Assembly: GCA_040384465.1 (NCBI GenBank)
Contig: JAZKJF010000003.1
Span: 372,001-436,000, forward strand
Direction: 5' to 3'
Length of the DNA stretch: 64,000 nt
DNA from: UBA5078 sp040384465
GTDB lineage: Bacteria > Pseudomonadota > Gammaproteobacteria > Pseudomonadales > Pseudohongiellaceae
The position numbers and the translations under genes are program-made. The number at the start of each line of letters is the position of its first letter. Within the stretch, counting starts at the first letter, position 1. Positions 36,486-46,067 of the stretch are shown here, one piece after another. The notes below the pieces were generated by a model. It saw only the letters and a list, made by a program, of their open reading frames with translations. It had not been told where the DNA came from and made no database searches.

Positions 36486-37241
36486 TCAGCTCACACTTTT
36501 GCAAATCGTTATAAATTCATCGGCCTTCAGTGAAGCGCCACCCACTAATCCGCCATCGATATCAGGCTGAGCGAAAAGCTCGCGGGCATTTCCCGCGTTG
36601 ACGCTGCCACCATAGATGATACGAATCTGACCTGCCACCTTGGCACTGCGTCGCGCCATCAACTCTCTGATGAAACGATGCATCTCCTGCGCCTGCCCGG
36701 CGCTCGCTGTACGACCCGTGCCAATCGCCCAGACCGGCTCATAGGCAATCACAGCACTTGCCATCGCGGACACACCTGCATGTTCCAGTACCGCATTCAA
36801 TTGCGTCGCCACAACTTCTTCGGCTCGCCCCGACTCTCGCTCATCAAGCGTTTCGCCAAGACACAGTATCGGGCTCATCGCATGCCGCAAGACAGCAGAA
36901 AATTTCTCAGCAACCATTACATCTGTCTCGTGAGCGAGCTGCCTTCGCTCCGAGTGCCCCACCAAAACATAGCGAACAGAAAAATCTGCCAGCATGGAGG
37001 CAGCGACTTCTCCGGTATACGCACCGCATGGCTGATTGTGCACATTCTGCGCACCGAGTTGCCACACGCTGCCACCAAGCAACTGCTGACTCATTTGCAG
37101 ATATGGCAAAGGAGGGCAAACCACCACGTCTATGCCGTCAACACCGGCCCTTACTCCCTTGATCAGCGCCTGTAGCAAATCAGCAATCGATTCTCTGGAG
37201 CCGTGCATTTTCCAGTTACCAGCGACTAGGCTGCGGCGCAT
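36486..37241 (-). CDS. tpiA: Triosephosphate isomerase
   Basis: 251 residues. Active-site residues are in place: GNWKMH (Lys), VGHSERR (His), AYEPVWAIGTG (Glu) and the phosphate loop IYGGSVNAGN with GGLVGGASL. It interconverts dihydroxyacetone phosphate and glyceraldehyde 3-phosphate. It lies between glmM and secG, the common place in gammaproteobacteria, and is spaced 116 nt from glmM. Confidence 0.97.
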   Translation of the reverse strand: MRRSLVAGNWKMHGSRESIADLLQALIKGVRAGVDGIDVVVCPPLPYLQMSQQLLGGSVWQLGAQNVHNQPCGAYTGEVAASMLADFSVRYVLVGHSERRQLAHETDVMVAEKFSAVLRHAMSPILCLGETLDERESGRAEEVVATQLNAVLEHAGVSAMASAVIAYEPVWAIGTGRTASAGQAQEMHRFIRELMARRSAKVAGQIRIIYGGSVNAGNARELFAQPDIDGGLVGGASLKADEFITICKSVS

Positions 37242-37357
37242 TCACATTACCTTGTGCAGAGGATGATGTCTGACATCGGGAAAACGGGGCGCCAATATAA
37301 CCAAGTTGCCCTGTGCTTGCAACCTCAGCACCCCCCTCGCGAAACCTCGCACACAAA

Positions 37358-38722
37358 TTATGCGGACGCCTGGGCGGCAACCTGATCAGCAAGCTCTCTA
37401 GCGAGTTGTGCGACCAACTCTGCATCTTCGCCTTCCACCATTACCCGTACGACGGGCTCGGTTCCCGAAGGGCGCAGCAAGACGCGCCCCTTTTTCCCGA
37501 GTTTCGACTCGACCGCAGCAACCGCTGCGCTGACGACCGGATTGCTCGCCAGATCAGGCTTGCCTGCGACACGGACGTTGATCATGGTTTGCGGAAACTT
37601 GCTCATTTTGTTGCGCAACTCGTACAACGATGTCTGGCAGCTGACAACCGCGTATAACGCCTGCAATGCCGACACGATGCCATCACCGGTGGTGGACACA
37701 TCCAGACAGATCACATGCCCTGACGATTCTCCTCCCAGCAGCCAGCCACGCTCCTTGAGCGCTGCCATGACATAACGGTCACCAACACTTGCGCGAGCGA
37801 AAGCAATATCCAATGCTTCCAACCCCAATTGCAGCCCCAGATTGCTCATCAGGGTGCCAACTACGCCACCAAATCCGACATTGCGTCGTCGACGATCTCT
37901 GGCAATCACGTACAAAATTTCATCGCCATCCACCACATTCCCCCGATGATCGACCATGACCACCCGGTCGCCGTCGCCATCGAACGCGATACCGATATCT
38001 GCTTTCTCCGCAAGGACTTCCTGCACCAGACGCTCAGGTGATGTTGAGCCACAGCGGTCGTTGATGTTGAGCCCATCGGGAGAGGCGCCTATCGTCTTCA
38101 CTGTCGCGCCCAGCTCAAGGAAGACATTGCTGGCAATGTTGTAGGTCGAACCATGGGCACAATCGACAACGATCTTCAGCCCGGTCAACTTGATGTCGGA
38201 AGGAATAGTACTCTTGCAATACTCAATGTAGCGGCCTCCCGCATCATTGATCCGGGAGGCTTTACCGATGAACTGTGAATCGACAGTGGTAATCTCGCGC
38301 CCGAGATACTCCTCTATCGCAAACTCAATTTCGTCGGGAAGTTTGGAACCATCACCAGAGAAAAACTTGATGCCGTTATCGTGATACGGGTTGTGCGATG
38401 CACTAATGACAATACCTGCCTGGGCGTGAAAAGTGCGAGTAAGATACGCCACCGCCGGAGTTGGCATCGGACCTAACAGATTGATATCCACACCTGCCGC
38501 TGTAAGCCCTGCCTCCAGTGCCGCTTCAAACATATAGCCGGAAATACGTGTGTCCTTGCCGATCAGAATCTTGCTGCGGCCTCGATCAGTCTTGGCGAAA
38601 ACCTTACCGGCCGCCCATCCCAGTTTCAACATGAAGTCAGGAGTAATCGGATACTCGCCAACACGACCACGAATGCCATCCGTTCCAAAAAACTTCTTTT
38701 CGCGTTTTTCTTTTTTTGTCAT
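37358..38722 (-). CDS. glmM: Phosphoglucosamine mutase
   Basis: 454 residues. FFGTDGIRGRVG opens the fold, ISASHNPYHDNGIKFF carries the phosphoserine, FDGDGDRVVMVD the metal site, GGESSGHVIC the sugar loop and LLRPSGTEPVVRVMVEG the phosphate-binding end. It turns glucosamine 6-phosphate into the 1-phosphate for peptidoglycan and lipid A precursors. It follows folP by 48 nt. The N-terminus has an added lysine-rich MTKKEKREKK. Confidence 0.97.
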   Translation of the reverse strand: MTKKEKREKKFFGTDGIRGRVGEYPITPDFMLKLGWAAGKVFAKTDRGRSKILIGKDTRISGYMFEAALEAGLTAAGVDINLLGPMPTPAVAYLTRTFHAQAGIVISASHNPYHDNGIKFFSGDGSKLPDEIEFAIEEYLGREITTVDSQFIGKASRINDAGGRYIEYCKSTIPSDIKLTGLKIVVDCAHGSTYNIASNVFLELGATVKTIGASPDGLNINDRCGSTSPERLVQEVLAEKADIGIAFDGDGDRVVMVDHRGNVVDGDEILYVIARDRRRRNVGFGGVVGTLMSNLGLQLGLEALDIAFARASVGDRYVMAALKERGWLLGGESSGHVICLDVSTTGDGIVSALQALYAVVSCQTSLYELRNKMSKFPQTMINVRVAGKPDLASNPVVSAAVAAVESKLGKKGRVLLRPSGTEPVVRVMVEGEDAELVAQLARELADQVAAQASA

Positions 38723-38770
38723 TTCCCATTATTTCCTGTATGTCGAATCCGTTATCAATATCACGTCAGT

Positions 38771-39631
38771 TCATCCTTGCATCACAGCACAGTGAACTTT
38801 GATGGCATCCACAGTTTCAGCAACATCGTGAGTTCTGACAATCACAGCTCCGCCCAGCAAAGCATGTACCGTCGCCGCGAGCCCACCGGCAAGACGTTGC
38901 TCGACCCCTTTGTTGATCACGGTACCAATTATGGATTTTCTTGACAACCCAACCAGTATCGGGAGCCCCAGTGCCTGCAAGCGACCAAGATGGCGCAGCA
39001 ATTCATAATTGTGCTCAAGCGTCTTGCCGAAACCAAAACCCGGGTCCACCAATAACCTGTCGCGCTCGATACCAGCCTCCTCGCAAGCAGCCACTCTCTG
39101 CTCAAGAAACGCCAGCACCTCTTCAACAACGTTGGTGTATTGAGCACGCTCCTGCATATTCTGAGGCTGCCCCTGCATGTGCATCAGACACACCGCCGCC
39201 GGAGAGGAAACAACTGTGCTGATGGCGCCTGGGCGCGCAAGGGCTCTGACATCGTTTATCAATCCCGCACCCGCAATAATCGCCTGCTGCATGAGCAAAG
39301 GGGTACTGGTGTCGACCGAAATCGCAATATCCAAGCGTGCCGCGATAGCTTCCACCACAGGCAGTACTCGATCCAATTCTTCCTGTTCGGAGACCGGCAA
39401 TGCACCGGGACGAGTAGACTCACCGCCCACATCGATAATTGCAGCACCATTGCGAACCATCGCCTCGGCAAGATGCAGCGCTTGATCGACAGAAATAGTG
39501 AAGCGCTCGGTGTGATTGGCGGCTCGCAATCTGCCGCCATCGGAAAAGGAATCAGGAGTGGCATTCAGAATGCCCATCACCCGGGGAGTGGATAAATCGA
39601 TGTAATGCTTGCCCAATCTCAAGAAGGTCAC
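38771..39631 (-). CDS. folP: Dihydropteroate synthase
   Basis: 286 residues. VMGILNATPDSFSDGG, IIDVGGESTRPGA and VDPGFGFGKTLEHN, then VGLSRKSIIG and the last VIVRTHDV, are the DHPS signatures. It joins p-aminobenzoate to the pterin in folate synthesis and is the sulfonamide target. It lies between ftsH and glmM; a 10-bp stem-loop fills the ftsH-folP gap. The TrpLEU/folK partner enzyme is elsewhere, at 57710. Confidence 0.96.
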   Translation of the reverse strand: MTFLRLGKHYIDLSTPRVMGILNATPDSFSDGGRLRAANHTERFTISVDQALHLAEAMVRNGAAIIDVGGESTRPGALPVSEQEELDRVLPVVEAIAARLDIAISVDTSTPLLMQQAIIAGAGLINDVRALARPGAISTVVSSPAAVCLMHMQGQPQNMQERAQYTNVVEEVLAFLEQRVAACEEAGIERDRLLVDPGFGFGKTLEHNYELLRHLGRLQALGLPILVGLSRKSIIGTVINKGVEQRLAGGLAATVHALLGGAVIVRTHDVAETVDAIKVHCAVMQG

Positions 39632-39652
39632 TCAACGCAGAGAGTCCGGACC

Positions 39653-39684
39653 CTGCATTCGCACCCAGAGAGGCGCGAATGCAG
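39653..39684 (-). other. Stem-loop between ftsH and folP
   Basis: CTGCATTCGC (39653-39662) is exactly complementary to GCGAATGCAG (39675-39684), with a 12-nt loop. It has no U tract, so it is probably not a terminator; it may be a processing or stability element that sets folP-glmM apart from ftsH mRNA. Confidence 0.5.
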
Positions 39685-39691
39685 TCATCAA

Positions 39692-41617
39692 TCAGTGTTC
39701 GCTCGCAGGCCCACCGATTGTACTGTCCGCAGGTTTGGTGTCGGCAGGTCTGGCACTGCTGCGCGCAGAACCAGAACCGGAATCGCTGCTGTTCCAATCC
39801 GCTGGAGGTCTCGGCCTGCGCCCGGCCATGATGTCGGCAATCTGGTCAGCATCAATGGTTTCATACTCAAGCAGCGCGTCCTTCATCAGCTCAAGCTGCT
39901 CTCTATGCTCTTCCAGAATGCGCTTCGCACGGGAATAACACTCATCAATAATGCGCCTGATTTCCTCGTCGATGATCTTGGCGGTCTCACCGGAGTGCGC
40001 TTTCGAATGCGAAGCTGCGGAGCGGCCCAGAAACACCTCGCCATCATCTTCAGCATAGGTCAATGGACCGAGTTTTTCCGACAAGCCCCATTTGGTGACC
40101 ATGTTTCTGGCCATATCCGTGGCGCGCTGAATATCATTCGAAGCACCCGTCGTCACCCCTTCCTTGCCCAACGTCATTTCCTCTGCGATACGGCCGCCAT
40201 ACAGGCTGCAGATCTGACTCTGAATTCCCTGCTTACTGATACTGTAGCGGTCCTCTTCCGGCAGGAACATGGTGACGCCCAATGCACGGCCGCGAGGAAT
40301 GATGCTGACTTTGTAAACAGGATCATGCTCTGGCACCAATCGACCGACGATAGCGTGGCCCGACTCATGGTAGGCCGTGTTGAGCTTTTCCTTGTCCGAC
40401 ATGACCATGGACTTGCGCTCGGCGCCCATCATGATCTTGTCTTTCGCCTTCTCGAACTCTTCCATTGTCACCAGCTTGCGATTGCCACGAGCGGCAAACA
40501 GGGCAGCCTCATTGACAAGGTTGGCCAGATCGGCACCGGAGAAACCTGGAGTTCCGCGCGCAATCACACCGGCATTGACACGTTCGTCAATCGGCACTTT
40601 ACGCATGTGTACTTTCAGAATCTGTTCACGTCCCCTGATATCGGGTAGACCAACTACAACCTGACGATCGAAACGACCCGGTCTCAGCAAGGCGGGGTCG
40701 AGCACATCAGGTCTGTTGGTTGCAGCGATAACGATGATGCCATCGTTGGCCTCGAAACCGTCCATTTCCACCAGTAACTGGTTCAGAGTCTGTTCGCGCT
40801 CATCATGACCGCCACCAAGTCCTGCGCCACGGTGCCGACCAACAGCGTCGATCTCGTCAATGAAGATGATGCAAGGAGCCTGCTTCTTGGCCTGATCAAA
40901 CATGTCGCGGACACGCGAGGCGCCGACGCCTACAAACATTTCCACGAAGTCGGAACCGGAGATCGAGAAGAACGGTACTTTGGCTTCGCCGGCGATTGCC
41001 TTGGCCAGCAGCGTCTTGCCCGTACCCGGCTGCCCCACCATCAGAATACCTCTGGGGATACGTCCGCCCAGACGCTGGAATTTGTCCGGCTCACGCAGGA
41101 AATCCACCAGCTCTTTCACGTCTTCCTTGGCTTCATCCACACCGGCCACATCGGCAAACGTAACCTTGATCTGATCTTCGCCTAGCAGTTTGGCCTTGCT
41201 CTTGCCGAAGGACATGGGGCCACCCTTACCTCCTGCACCGCCACCCTGCATCTGCCGCATAAAGAAAAAGAACAGTCCGATAATGATGAGAATCGGGAAG
41301 CTGGCCACCAGCAACTGCGTCCAGATGCTTTGCCGCTCCGGCTCGGAACCGACAATTTCAACACCGTTTTCAAACAGATCATCCATCAACTGTGCGTCAC
41401 CAATCATTGGAATGGTCGTGGTGAACTGCGTGTTGTCCATCCGGCGGCCCGTGACTGAAATCCCGGCGATGGTGACAGAGCGCACCTGACCGGCACGCAC
41501 TTCCTTGACGAAATCTGAATAGGTGACCGAGGAGCTCGTTGTCTCCTGGTTGATGTTGTTGAACACTGTCAGCAAGACTGCAGCGATGACCATCCAGAGT
41601 AATAAATTCTTTGCCAT
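39692..41617 (-). CDS. ftsH: ATP-dependent zinc metalloprotease FtsH
   Basis: 641 residues from the ATG at 41617 (MAKNLLLWMVIA, matching E. coli); a TTG 9 nt upstream is less likely. Two membrane helices flank a periplasmic domain, then AAA+ with GQPGTGKTLLAKA and IFIDEIDAVGRHRGAG, the second region of homology, and the zinc protease motif HESGH. It degrades membrane proteins and LpxC/sigma-32 type regulators. The rlmE gene that usually precedes it is not here. Confidence 0.97.
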   Translation of the reverse strand: MAKNLLLWMVIAAVLLTVFNNINQETTSSSVTYSDFVKEVRAGQVRSVTIAGISVTGRRMDNTQFTTTIPMIGDAQLMDDLFENGVEIVGSEPERQSIWTQLLVASFPILIIIGLFFFFMRQMQGGGAGGKGGPMSFGKSKAKLLGEDQIKVTFADVAGVDEAKEDVKELVDFLREPDKFQRLGGRIPRGILMVGQPGTGKTLLAKAIAGEAKVPFFSISGSDFVEMFVGVGASRVRDMFDQAKKQAPCIIFIDEIDAVGRHRGAGLGGGHDEREQTLNQLLVEMDGFEANDGIIVIAATNRPDVLDPALLRPGRFDRQVVVGLPDIRGREQILKVHMRKVPIDERVNAGVIARGTPGFSGADLANLVNEAALFAARGNRKLVTMEEFEKAKDKIMMGAERKSMVMSDKEKLNTAYHESGHAIVGRLVPEHDPVYKVSIIPRGRALGVTMFLPEEDRYSISKQGIQSQICSLYGGRIAEEMTLGKEGVTTGASNDIQRATDMARNMVTKWGLSEKLGPLTYAEDDGEVFLGRSAASHSKAHSGETAKIIDEEIRRIIDECYSRAKRILEEHREQLELMKDALLEYETIDADQIADIMAGRRPRPPADWNSSDSGSGSARSSARPADTKPADSTIGGPASEH

Positions 41618-41901
41618 ATCGTTCAAGGGATTACCCCCTACTCAGTTAACACACACCAGGAAAAATATTCTATTTACGATCGAACCGGGGAAGATTGATG
41701 GTGGCAGACCAGCTTCGCTCTTGCCACTGTTATTGGGGCTTTGGCCGATATTACAAGATACCCGCTGTCATTGTCCAAGGTTAGGGAGCCTGCTCCCCGC
41801 CTGACTGACGTGCGGTTGTGTATTTCCCAAGCTAGGCTACAATGGCGCCTCCCGCAAGTCCGGGGTTCCTTTTAATCAACAGATTGATGCGACAACTGCT
41901 T

Positions 41902-42216
41902 ATGAAACTGGCAACAAACGACAAGAAGCGCCTGCGTACTATTGCGCACAACCTCTCCCCGGTGGTGACGGTCGCTCAGAAAGGGCTGACCGAAGGCGTG
42001 ATTGAAGAGATCGAGCGCGCACTCAGCGAACACGAACTGATCAAAATCAAGATTTATGCTGCCGACAGAGATGCTAGAAGAGATCTGACTATTCAGATTT
42101 GCGAGACGGGTCGTGCCGAACTTGTGCAAAGCATTGGCAATGTTGCCGTCCTGTACCGGGCTGCTGATAAACCGAACCCCAGGCTCTCCAACATCCTGCG
42201 CCACCAGGCTCATTGA
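41902..42216 (+). CDS. yhbY: YhbY family RNA-binding (CRM-domain) protein
   Basis: The ATG at 41902 (MKLATNDKKRLR) aligns with E. coli YhbY; an ATG at 41887 is possible. 104 residues form a CRM domain: LSPVVTVAQKGLTEGVIEEIERAL and HELIKIKIYAADRDARRD, with a GLTEG turn. It binds RNA and is linked to 50S subunit assembly. It is divergent from ftsH; the 284-nt gap 41618-41901 should hold both promoters. Confidence 0.93.
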   Translation: MKLATNDKKRLRTIAHNLSPVVTVAQKGLTEGVIEEIERALSEHELIKIKIYAADRDARRDLTIQICETGRAELVQSIGNVAVLYRAADKPNPRLSNILRHQAH

Positions 42217-42273
42217 GCATTCCTGGTATTTGTCTGCACACTGCAAGCCAGCGCTTGCGAGTGGCAGGCAAGA

Positions 42274-42750
42274 TCAGAGATGTTCAACCGCTTCGATTTC
42301 ATACTCAATATCCCCCGCAGGGGCTTTCACGACAATCTCCTCGCCGATTTCCTTGCCCATGATAGCTCTGGAAATCGGTGATCCCACAGAAATACGTCCG
42401 GCTCGCACATCAGCTTCGTCTTCTCCGACGATCTGGTAGACCACGCGTTTGTCAGTGTCGAGATTCAGCAGCGTCACCGTCGTGCCGAACATCACACGGC
42501 CGGTCGGTTTGATCTGGCCGACATCGATGACTTCCGCATCAGCCAGCTTGCCTTCGATTTCCTTGATACGTCCTTCGCAAAAACTCTGCTGCTCGCGGGC
42601 AGCGTGGTACTCCGCATTCTCTCTGAGATCGCCGTGCTCACGCGCCTCGGCGATAGCCTGAATGATCTTCGGCCTTCTCTCACTTTTCAGCTCGTTCAGT
42701 TCTGTGCGCAGGCGTTCTGCACCCGCTACCGTCATGGGGACCTTTCTCAT
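42274..42750 (-). CDS. greA: Transcription elongation factor GreA
   Basis: 158 residues. A long coiled coil ending in the acidic tip (DLRENAEYHAAREQQ), then the FKBP-like domain with GSPISRAIMGKEIGEEI. It frees backtracked RNA polymerase by stimulating transcript cleavage. Its start overlaps the carB stop by 4 nt (ATGA), so it is translationally coupled to carB. The gap to yhbY is 57 nt, tail to tail. Confidence 0.96.
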   Translation of the reverse strand: MRKVPMTVAGAERLRTELNELKSERRPKIIQAIAEAREHGDLRENAEYHAAREQQSFCEGRIKEIEGKLADAEVIDVGQIKPTGRVMFGTTVTLLNLDTDKRVVYQIVGEDEADVRAGRISVGSPISRAIMGKEIGEEIVVKAPAGDIEYEIEAVEHL

Positions 42751-45700
42751 AATTCTGCATGCAGCTCCTGTATGGTGTAGACAGACAGGTTATCTCCGAA
42801 GAGAAGCGCCTCACAAACCGCCAACGCACCGGCAATGGTGGTGGTGCATGTCACTTTGTGACGCAGGGCTGTGCGGCGGATAATCGAAGAATCTGCTATC
42901 GCCTGTTTCCCTTCGGTCGTATTGATCACCAGCTGGATTTGCTCATTCTTGATCATGTCGACGATATGGGGACGCCCTTCGTTGACCTTGTTCACCTTGC
43001 TGACCGGGAGGCCGGCTTCAGCGATCACGGCCGCTGTCCCCTGGGTGGCAATCAGATTGAAACCCAGACTGTGGAGCTTGGCGGCGACCTCAGCCACATC
43101 GGGCTTGTCGGCCTCTCGCACGCTGATGAAGACTGTACCGCCAGTCTTCAAGCGCTCACCGGCGCCAAGCTGTGATTTCGCGAATGCTTCGGCAAAAGTG
43201 CGACCGACACCCATTACCTCTCCGGTCGACTTCATTTCCGGTCCGAGAATCGGGTCTACCCCGGGGAATTTGTTGAAAGGGAAAACAGCCTCTTTCACGG
43301 CGAAGTTTTTCGGGACGATCTCTTTAACGAAACCCTGCTCCTGCAGAGACATACCCGCCATACAACGAGCAGCCACTTTTGCCAGCGACACGCCGATGCA
43401 CTTGGAAACAAATGGCACTGTGCGTGAGGCCCGAGGATTCACTTCGATCACATAGATCTCGCCATCCTGGTAGGCCAACTGGGTATTCATCAGACCGATG
43501 ACGCCCAGCTCCATAGCCAGTTTGGTGACCTGCTCGCGAATGCGGTCCTGCACGTCAGCAGAAAGATTGTAAGGCGGCAGCGAGCATGCGGAATCGCCGG
43601 AATGCACACCCGCCTGTTCGATATGCTGCATGATCGCGCCGACCACTACCTGCTTGCCATCGCTGACCAGATCCACGTCGATCTCGATCGCCGCGTTCAA
43701 GAAGTAGTCCAGCAGCACCGGGCTGTCGTTGCCGACCTTGACCACGTTGCGCATGTAACGACGCAACTCTTCCTCGTTATAGACAATCTCCATGGAGCGT
43801 CCGCCCAACACATAGGAAGGCCTGACCACCAGCGGGTAGCTGATCTTTTCGGCGGCCGCGATACTTTCGTCGAAGCTGCGGACGATACAGTTCGGAGGCT
43901 GTTTGAGGCCGAGTTTCTGGATCATCTGCTGGAAGCGCTCACGGTCTTCGGCACGGTCAATCGCATCGGCCGTGGTGCCGATGATGGGCACGCCAGCGGC
44001 TTCGAGACGGGTGACCAGATTCAAAGGGGTCTGCCCACCGAACTGGACGATCACACCAAAGGGTTTTTCCAGCGCGACAATTTCCGTCACGTCTTCAAAG
44101 GTCACGGGCTCGAAATAGAGTCGGTCAGAGATGTTGTAGTCAGTGGAGACGGTCTCTGGGTTGCAGTTGACCATGATGGTCTCGAAGCCGTCTTCACGCA
44201 TGGCCAGAGCCGCGTGCACGCAACAGTAATCGAACTCGATACCTTGACCGATACGATTCGGCCCGCCACCAAGCACCATGATCTTGCGACGATTCGAGGG
44301 CAGTGCCTCGCACTCTTCCTCATAGGTCGAGTACATATACGCCGTCGCTGAAGCGAACTCGGCAGCACAGGTGTCGACGCGCTTGTAAACAGGACGGACC
44401 TTGAGTGCATGACGATGCTTCTGCACTTCCAGCTCGGGAACGGCCAGCAGTGCAGACAGGCGGGAATCCGAGAAACCCTTCTGCTTGAGACCGAACATCG
44501 TGTCTCTGTCGATCTCGGCCAGCGTCATCTTGCTGACGCGGGCTTCTTCATGCATCAAGTCTTCAATCTGAACCAGGAACCACGGGTCGATACCAGTCAG
44601 CTCAGCGACAGTCTCGACGGTCCAGCCCTGGCGGAAGGCATCGGCGATATACCAGACACGCTCGCCGCCTGCGTCCATCAGTTCACGCTTGAGGATGTCC
44701 ATCGCATCGCTGAGGCCGGTGTCGAGAATCGGATCGAAGCCTGAGACGCCCACTTCCAGACCGCGCAGTGCTTTCTGCATAGATTCCTGGAAGGTCCGGC
44801 CGATCGCCATGACCTCGCCCACAGACTTCATCTGCGTCGTGATGCGGTCGTTGGCTTCAGGGAATTTTTCGAAGGTAAAGCGCGGGATCTTGGTAACGAC
44901 GTAATCGATGGTCGGCTCGAAGGACGCTGGTGTGGCACCGCCGGTGATCTCGTTGCGCAGCTCGTCCAGTGTGTAACCGATGGCAAGCTTGGCCGCCACT
45001 CGCGCAATAGGGAAACCCGTTGCCTTGGAGGCCAGCGCAGAAGAGCGGGAAACACGCGGGTTCATCTCGATGATGACCAGTCGGCCAGTCTTCGGGCACA
45101 TGCCGAACTGCACGTTGGAGCCGCCGGTCTCGACACCGATTTCGCGCAACACGGCAATCGCGGCGTTACGCAGGATCTGGTATTCCTTGTCGGTCAGCGT
45201 CTGGGACGGTGCCACCGTGATCGAGTCACCGGTGTGTACGCCCATCGCATCGAAGTTCTCGATGGTGCAGACAATGATGCAGTTGTCCTTGCGATCGCGC
45301 ACCACCTCCAGCTCGTATTCCTTCCAACCGATTAGCGATTCGTCGATCAGCAATTCTTTGGTAGGTGACAGATCAAGGCCGCGCGAGCAGATCTCGATGA
45401 ACTCTTCCTTGTTGTAGGCGATACCGCCACCGCTGCCACCAAGCGTAAAGGACGGGCGAATGATGCAAGGGAAGCCGACCTTGTCGAGCGCCGCATAGGC
45501 TTCTTCCATGTTGTGCGCCAGACCATGTGCGGGAGTTTCCAGACCTATCGCCTTCATGGCTCTGTCGAACAGTTCGCGATTTTCGGCCTTGTCGATGGCT
45601 TCGCAGCTAGCGCCGATCAGTTCGACATTGTATTTGGCGAGTACGCCATGCCTATTCAGGTCCAGTGCACAGTTCAGTGCAGTCTGTCCGCCCATCGTCG

Positions 45701-45968
45701 GCAGGATCGCATCGGGGCGCTCCTTGGCGATGATCTTTTCAACGATCTCCCAGGTGACCGGCTCGATGTAAGTCGCATCAGCCATGGCCGGGTCAGTCAT
45801 GATCGTCGCCGGGTTGGAGTTCACCAGGATGACTCGATAGCCTTCCTCGCGCAGAGCCTGGCAGGCCTGAGCGCCGGAGTAATCGAACTCGCAGGCCTGA
45901 CCGATGACAATCGGGCCTGCACCCAGGATGAGGATACTGTTTATGTCTGATCGTTTTGGCATATTCAA
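42747..45968 (-). CDS. carB: Carbamoyl-phosphate synthase large subunit
   Basis: 1073 residues, full length. Two homologous ATP-grasp halves (SILILGAGPIVIGQACEFDYSG and MVLGGGPNRIGQGIEFDYCC mark the start of each) and a C-terminal MGS allosteric domain (VFISVREADKPDVAEVAAK) for UMP/ornithine control. It makes carbamoyl phosphate for pyrimidines and arginine with CarA. The 99-nt gap to carA holds two small stem-loops (CTGGTC/GACCAG at 45993-46009; CGAAGGC/GCCTTCG at 46034-46053) and no gene, whereas some pseudomonads keep an extra gene between. Confidence 0.97.
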   Translation of the reverse strand: MNMPKRSDINSILILGAGPIVIGQACEFDYSGAQACQALREEGYRVILVNSNPATIMTDPAMADATYIEPVTWEIVEKIIAKERPDAILPTMGGQTALNCALDLNRHGVLAKYNVELIGASCEAIDKAENRELFDRAMKAIGLETPAHGLAHNMEEAYAALDKVGFPCIIRPSFTLGGSGGGIAYNKEEFIEICSRGLDLSPTKELLIDESLIGWKEYELEVVRDRKDNCIIVCTIENFDAMGVHTGDSITVAPSQTLTDKEYQILRNAAIAVLREIGVETGGSNVQFGMCPKTGRLVIIEMNPRVSRSSALASKATGFPIARVAAKLAIGYTLDELRNEITGGATPASFEPTIDYVVTKIPRFTFEKFPEANDRITTQMKSVGEVMAIGRTFQESMQKALRGLEVGVSGFDPILDTGLSDAMDILKRELMDAGGERVWYIADAFRQGWTVETVAELTGIDPWFLVQIEDLMHEEARVSKMTLAEIDRDTMFGLKQKGFSDSRLSALLAVPELEVQKHRHALKVRPVYKRVDTCAAEFASATAYMYSTYEEECEALPSNRRKIMVLGGGPNRIGQGIEFDYCCVHAALAMREDGFETIMVNCNPETVSTDYNISDRLYFEPVTFEDVTEIVALEKPFGVIVQFGGQTPLNLVTRLEAAGVPIIGTTADAIDRAEDRERFQQMIQKLGLKQPPNCIVRSFDESIAAAEKISYPLVVRPSYVLGGRSMEIVYNEEELRRYMRNVVKVGNDSPVLLDYFLNAAIEIDVDLVSDGKQVVVGAIMQHIEQAGVHSGDSACSLPPYNLSADVQDRIREQVTKLAMELGVIGLMNTQLAYQDGEIYVIEVNPRASRTVPFVSKCIGVSLAKVAARCMAGMSLQEQGFVKEIVPKNFAVKEAVFPFNKFPGVDPILGPEMKSTGEVMGVGRTFAEAFAKSQLGAGERLKTGGTVFISVREADKPDVAEVAAKLHSLGFNLIATQGTAAVIAEAGLPVSKVNKVNEGRPHIVDMIKNEQIQLVINTTEGKQAIADSSIIRRTALRHKVTCTTTIAGALAVCEALLFGDNLSVYTIQELHAEL

Positions 45969-46067
45969 ACCGTAGGTCTAGGTGGCGCCCGGCTGGTCAG
46001 ACCGACCAGGCTGCTGGTTTAGTGTTCGCAATCCGAAGGCTGACATGCCTTCGAAGATGATCCGGGC

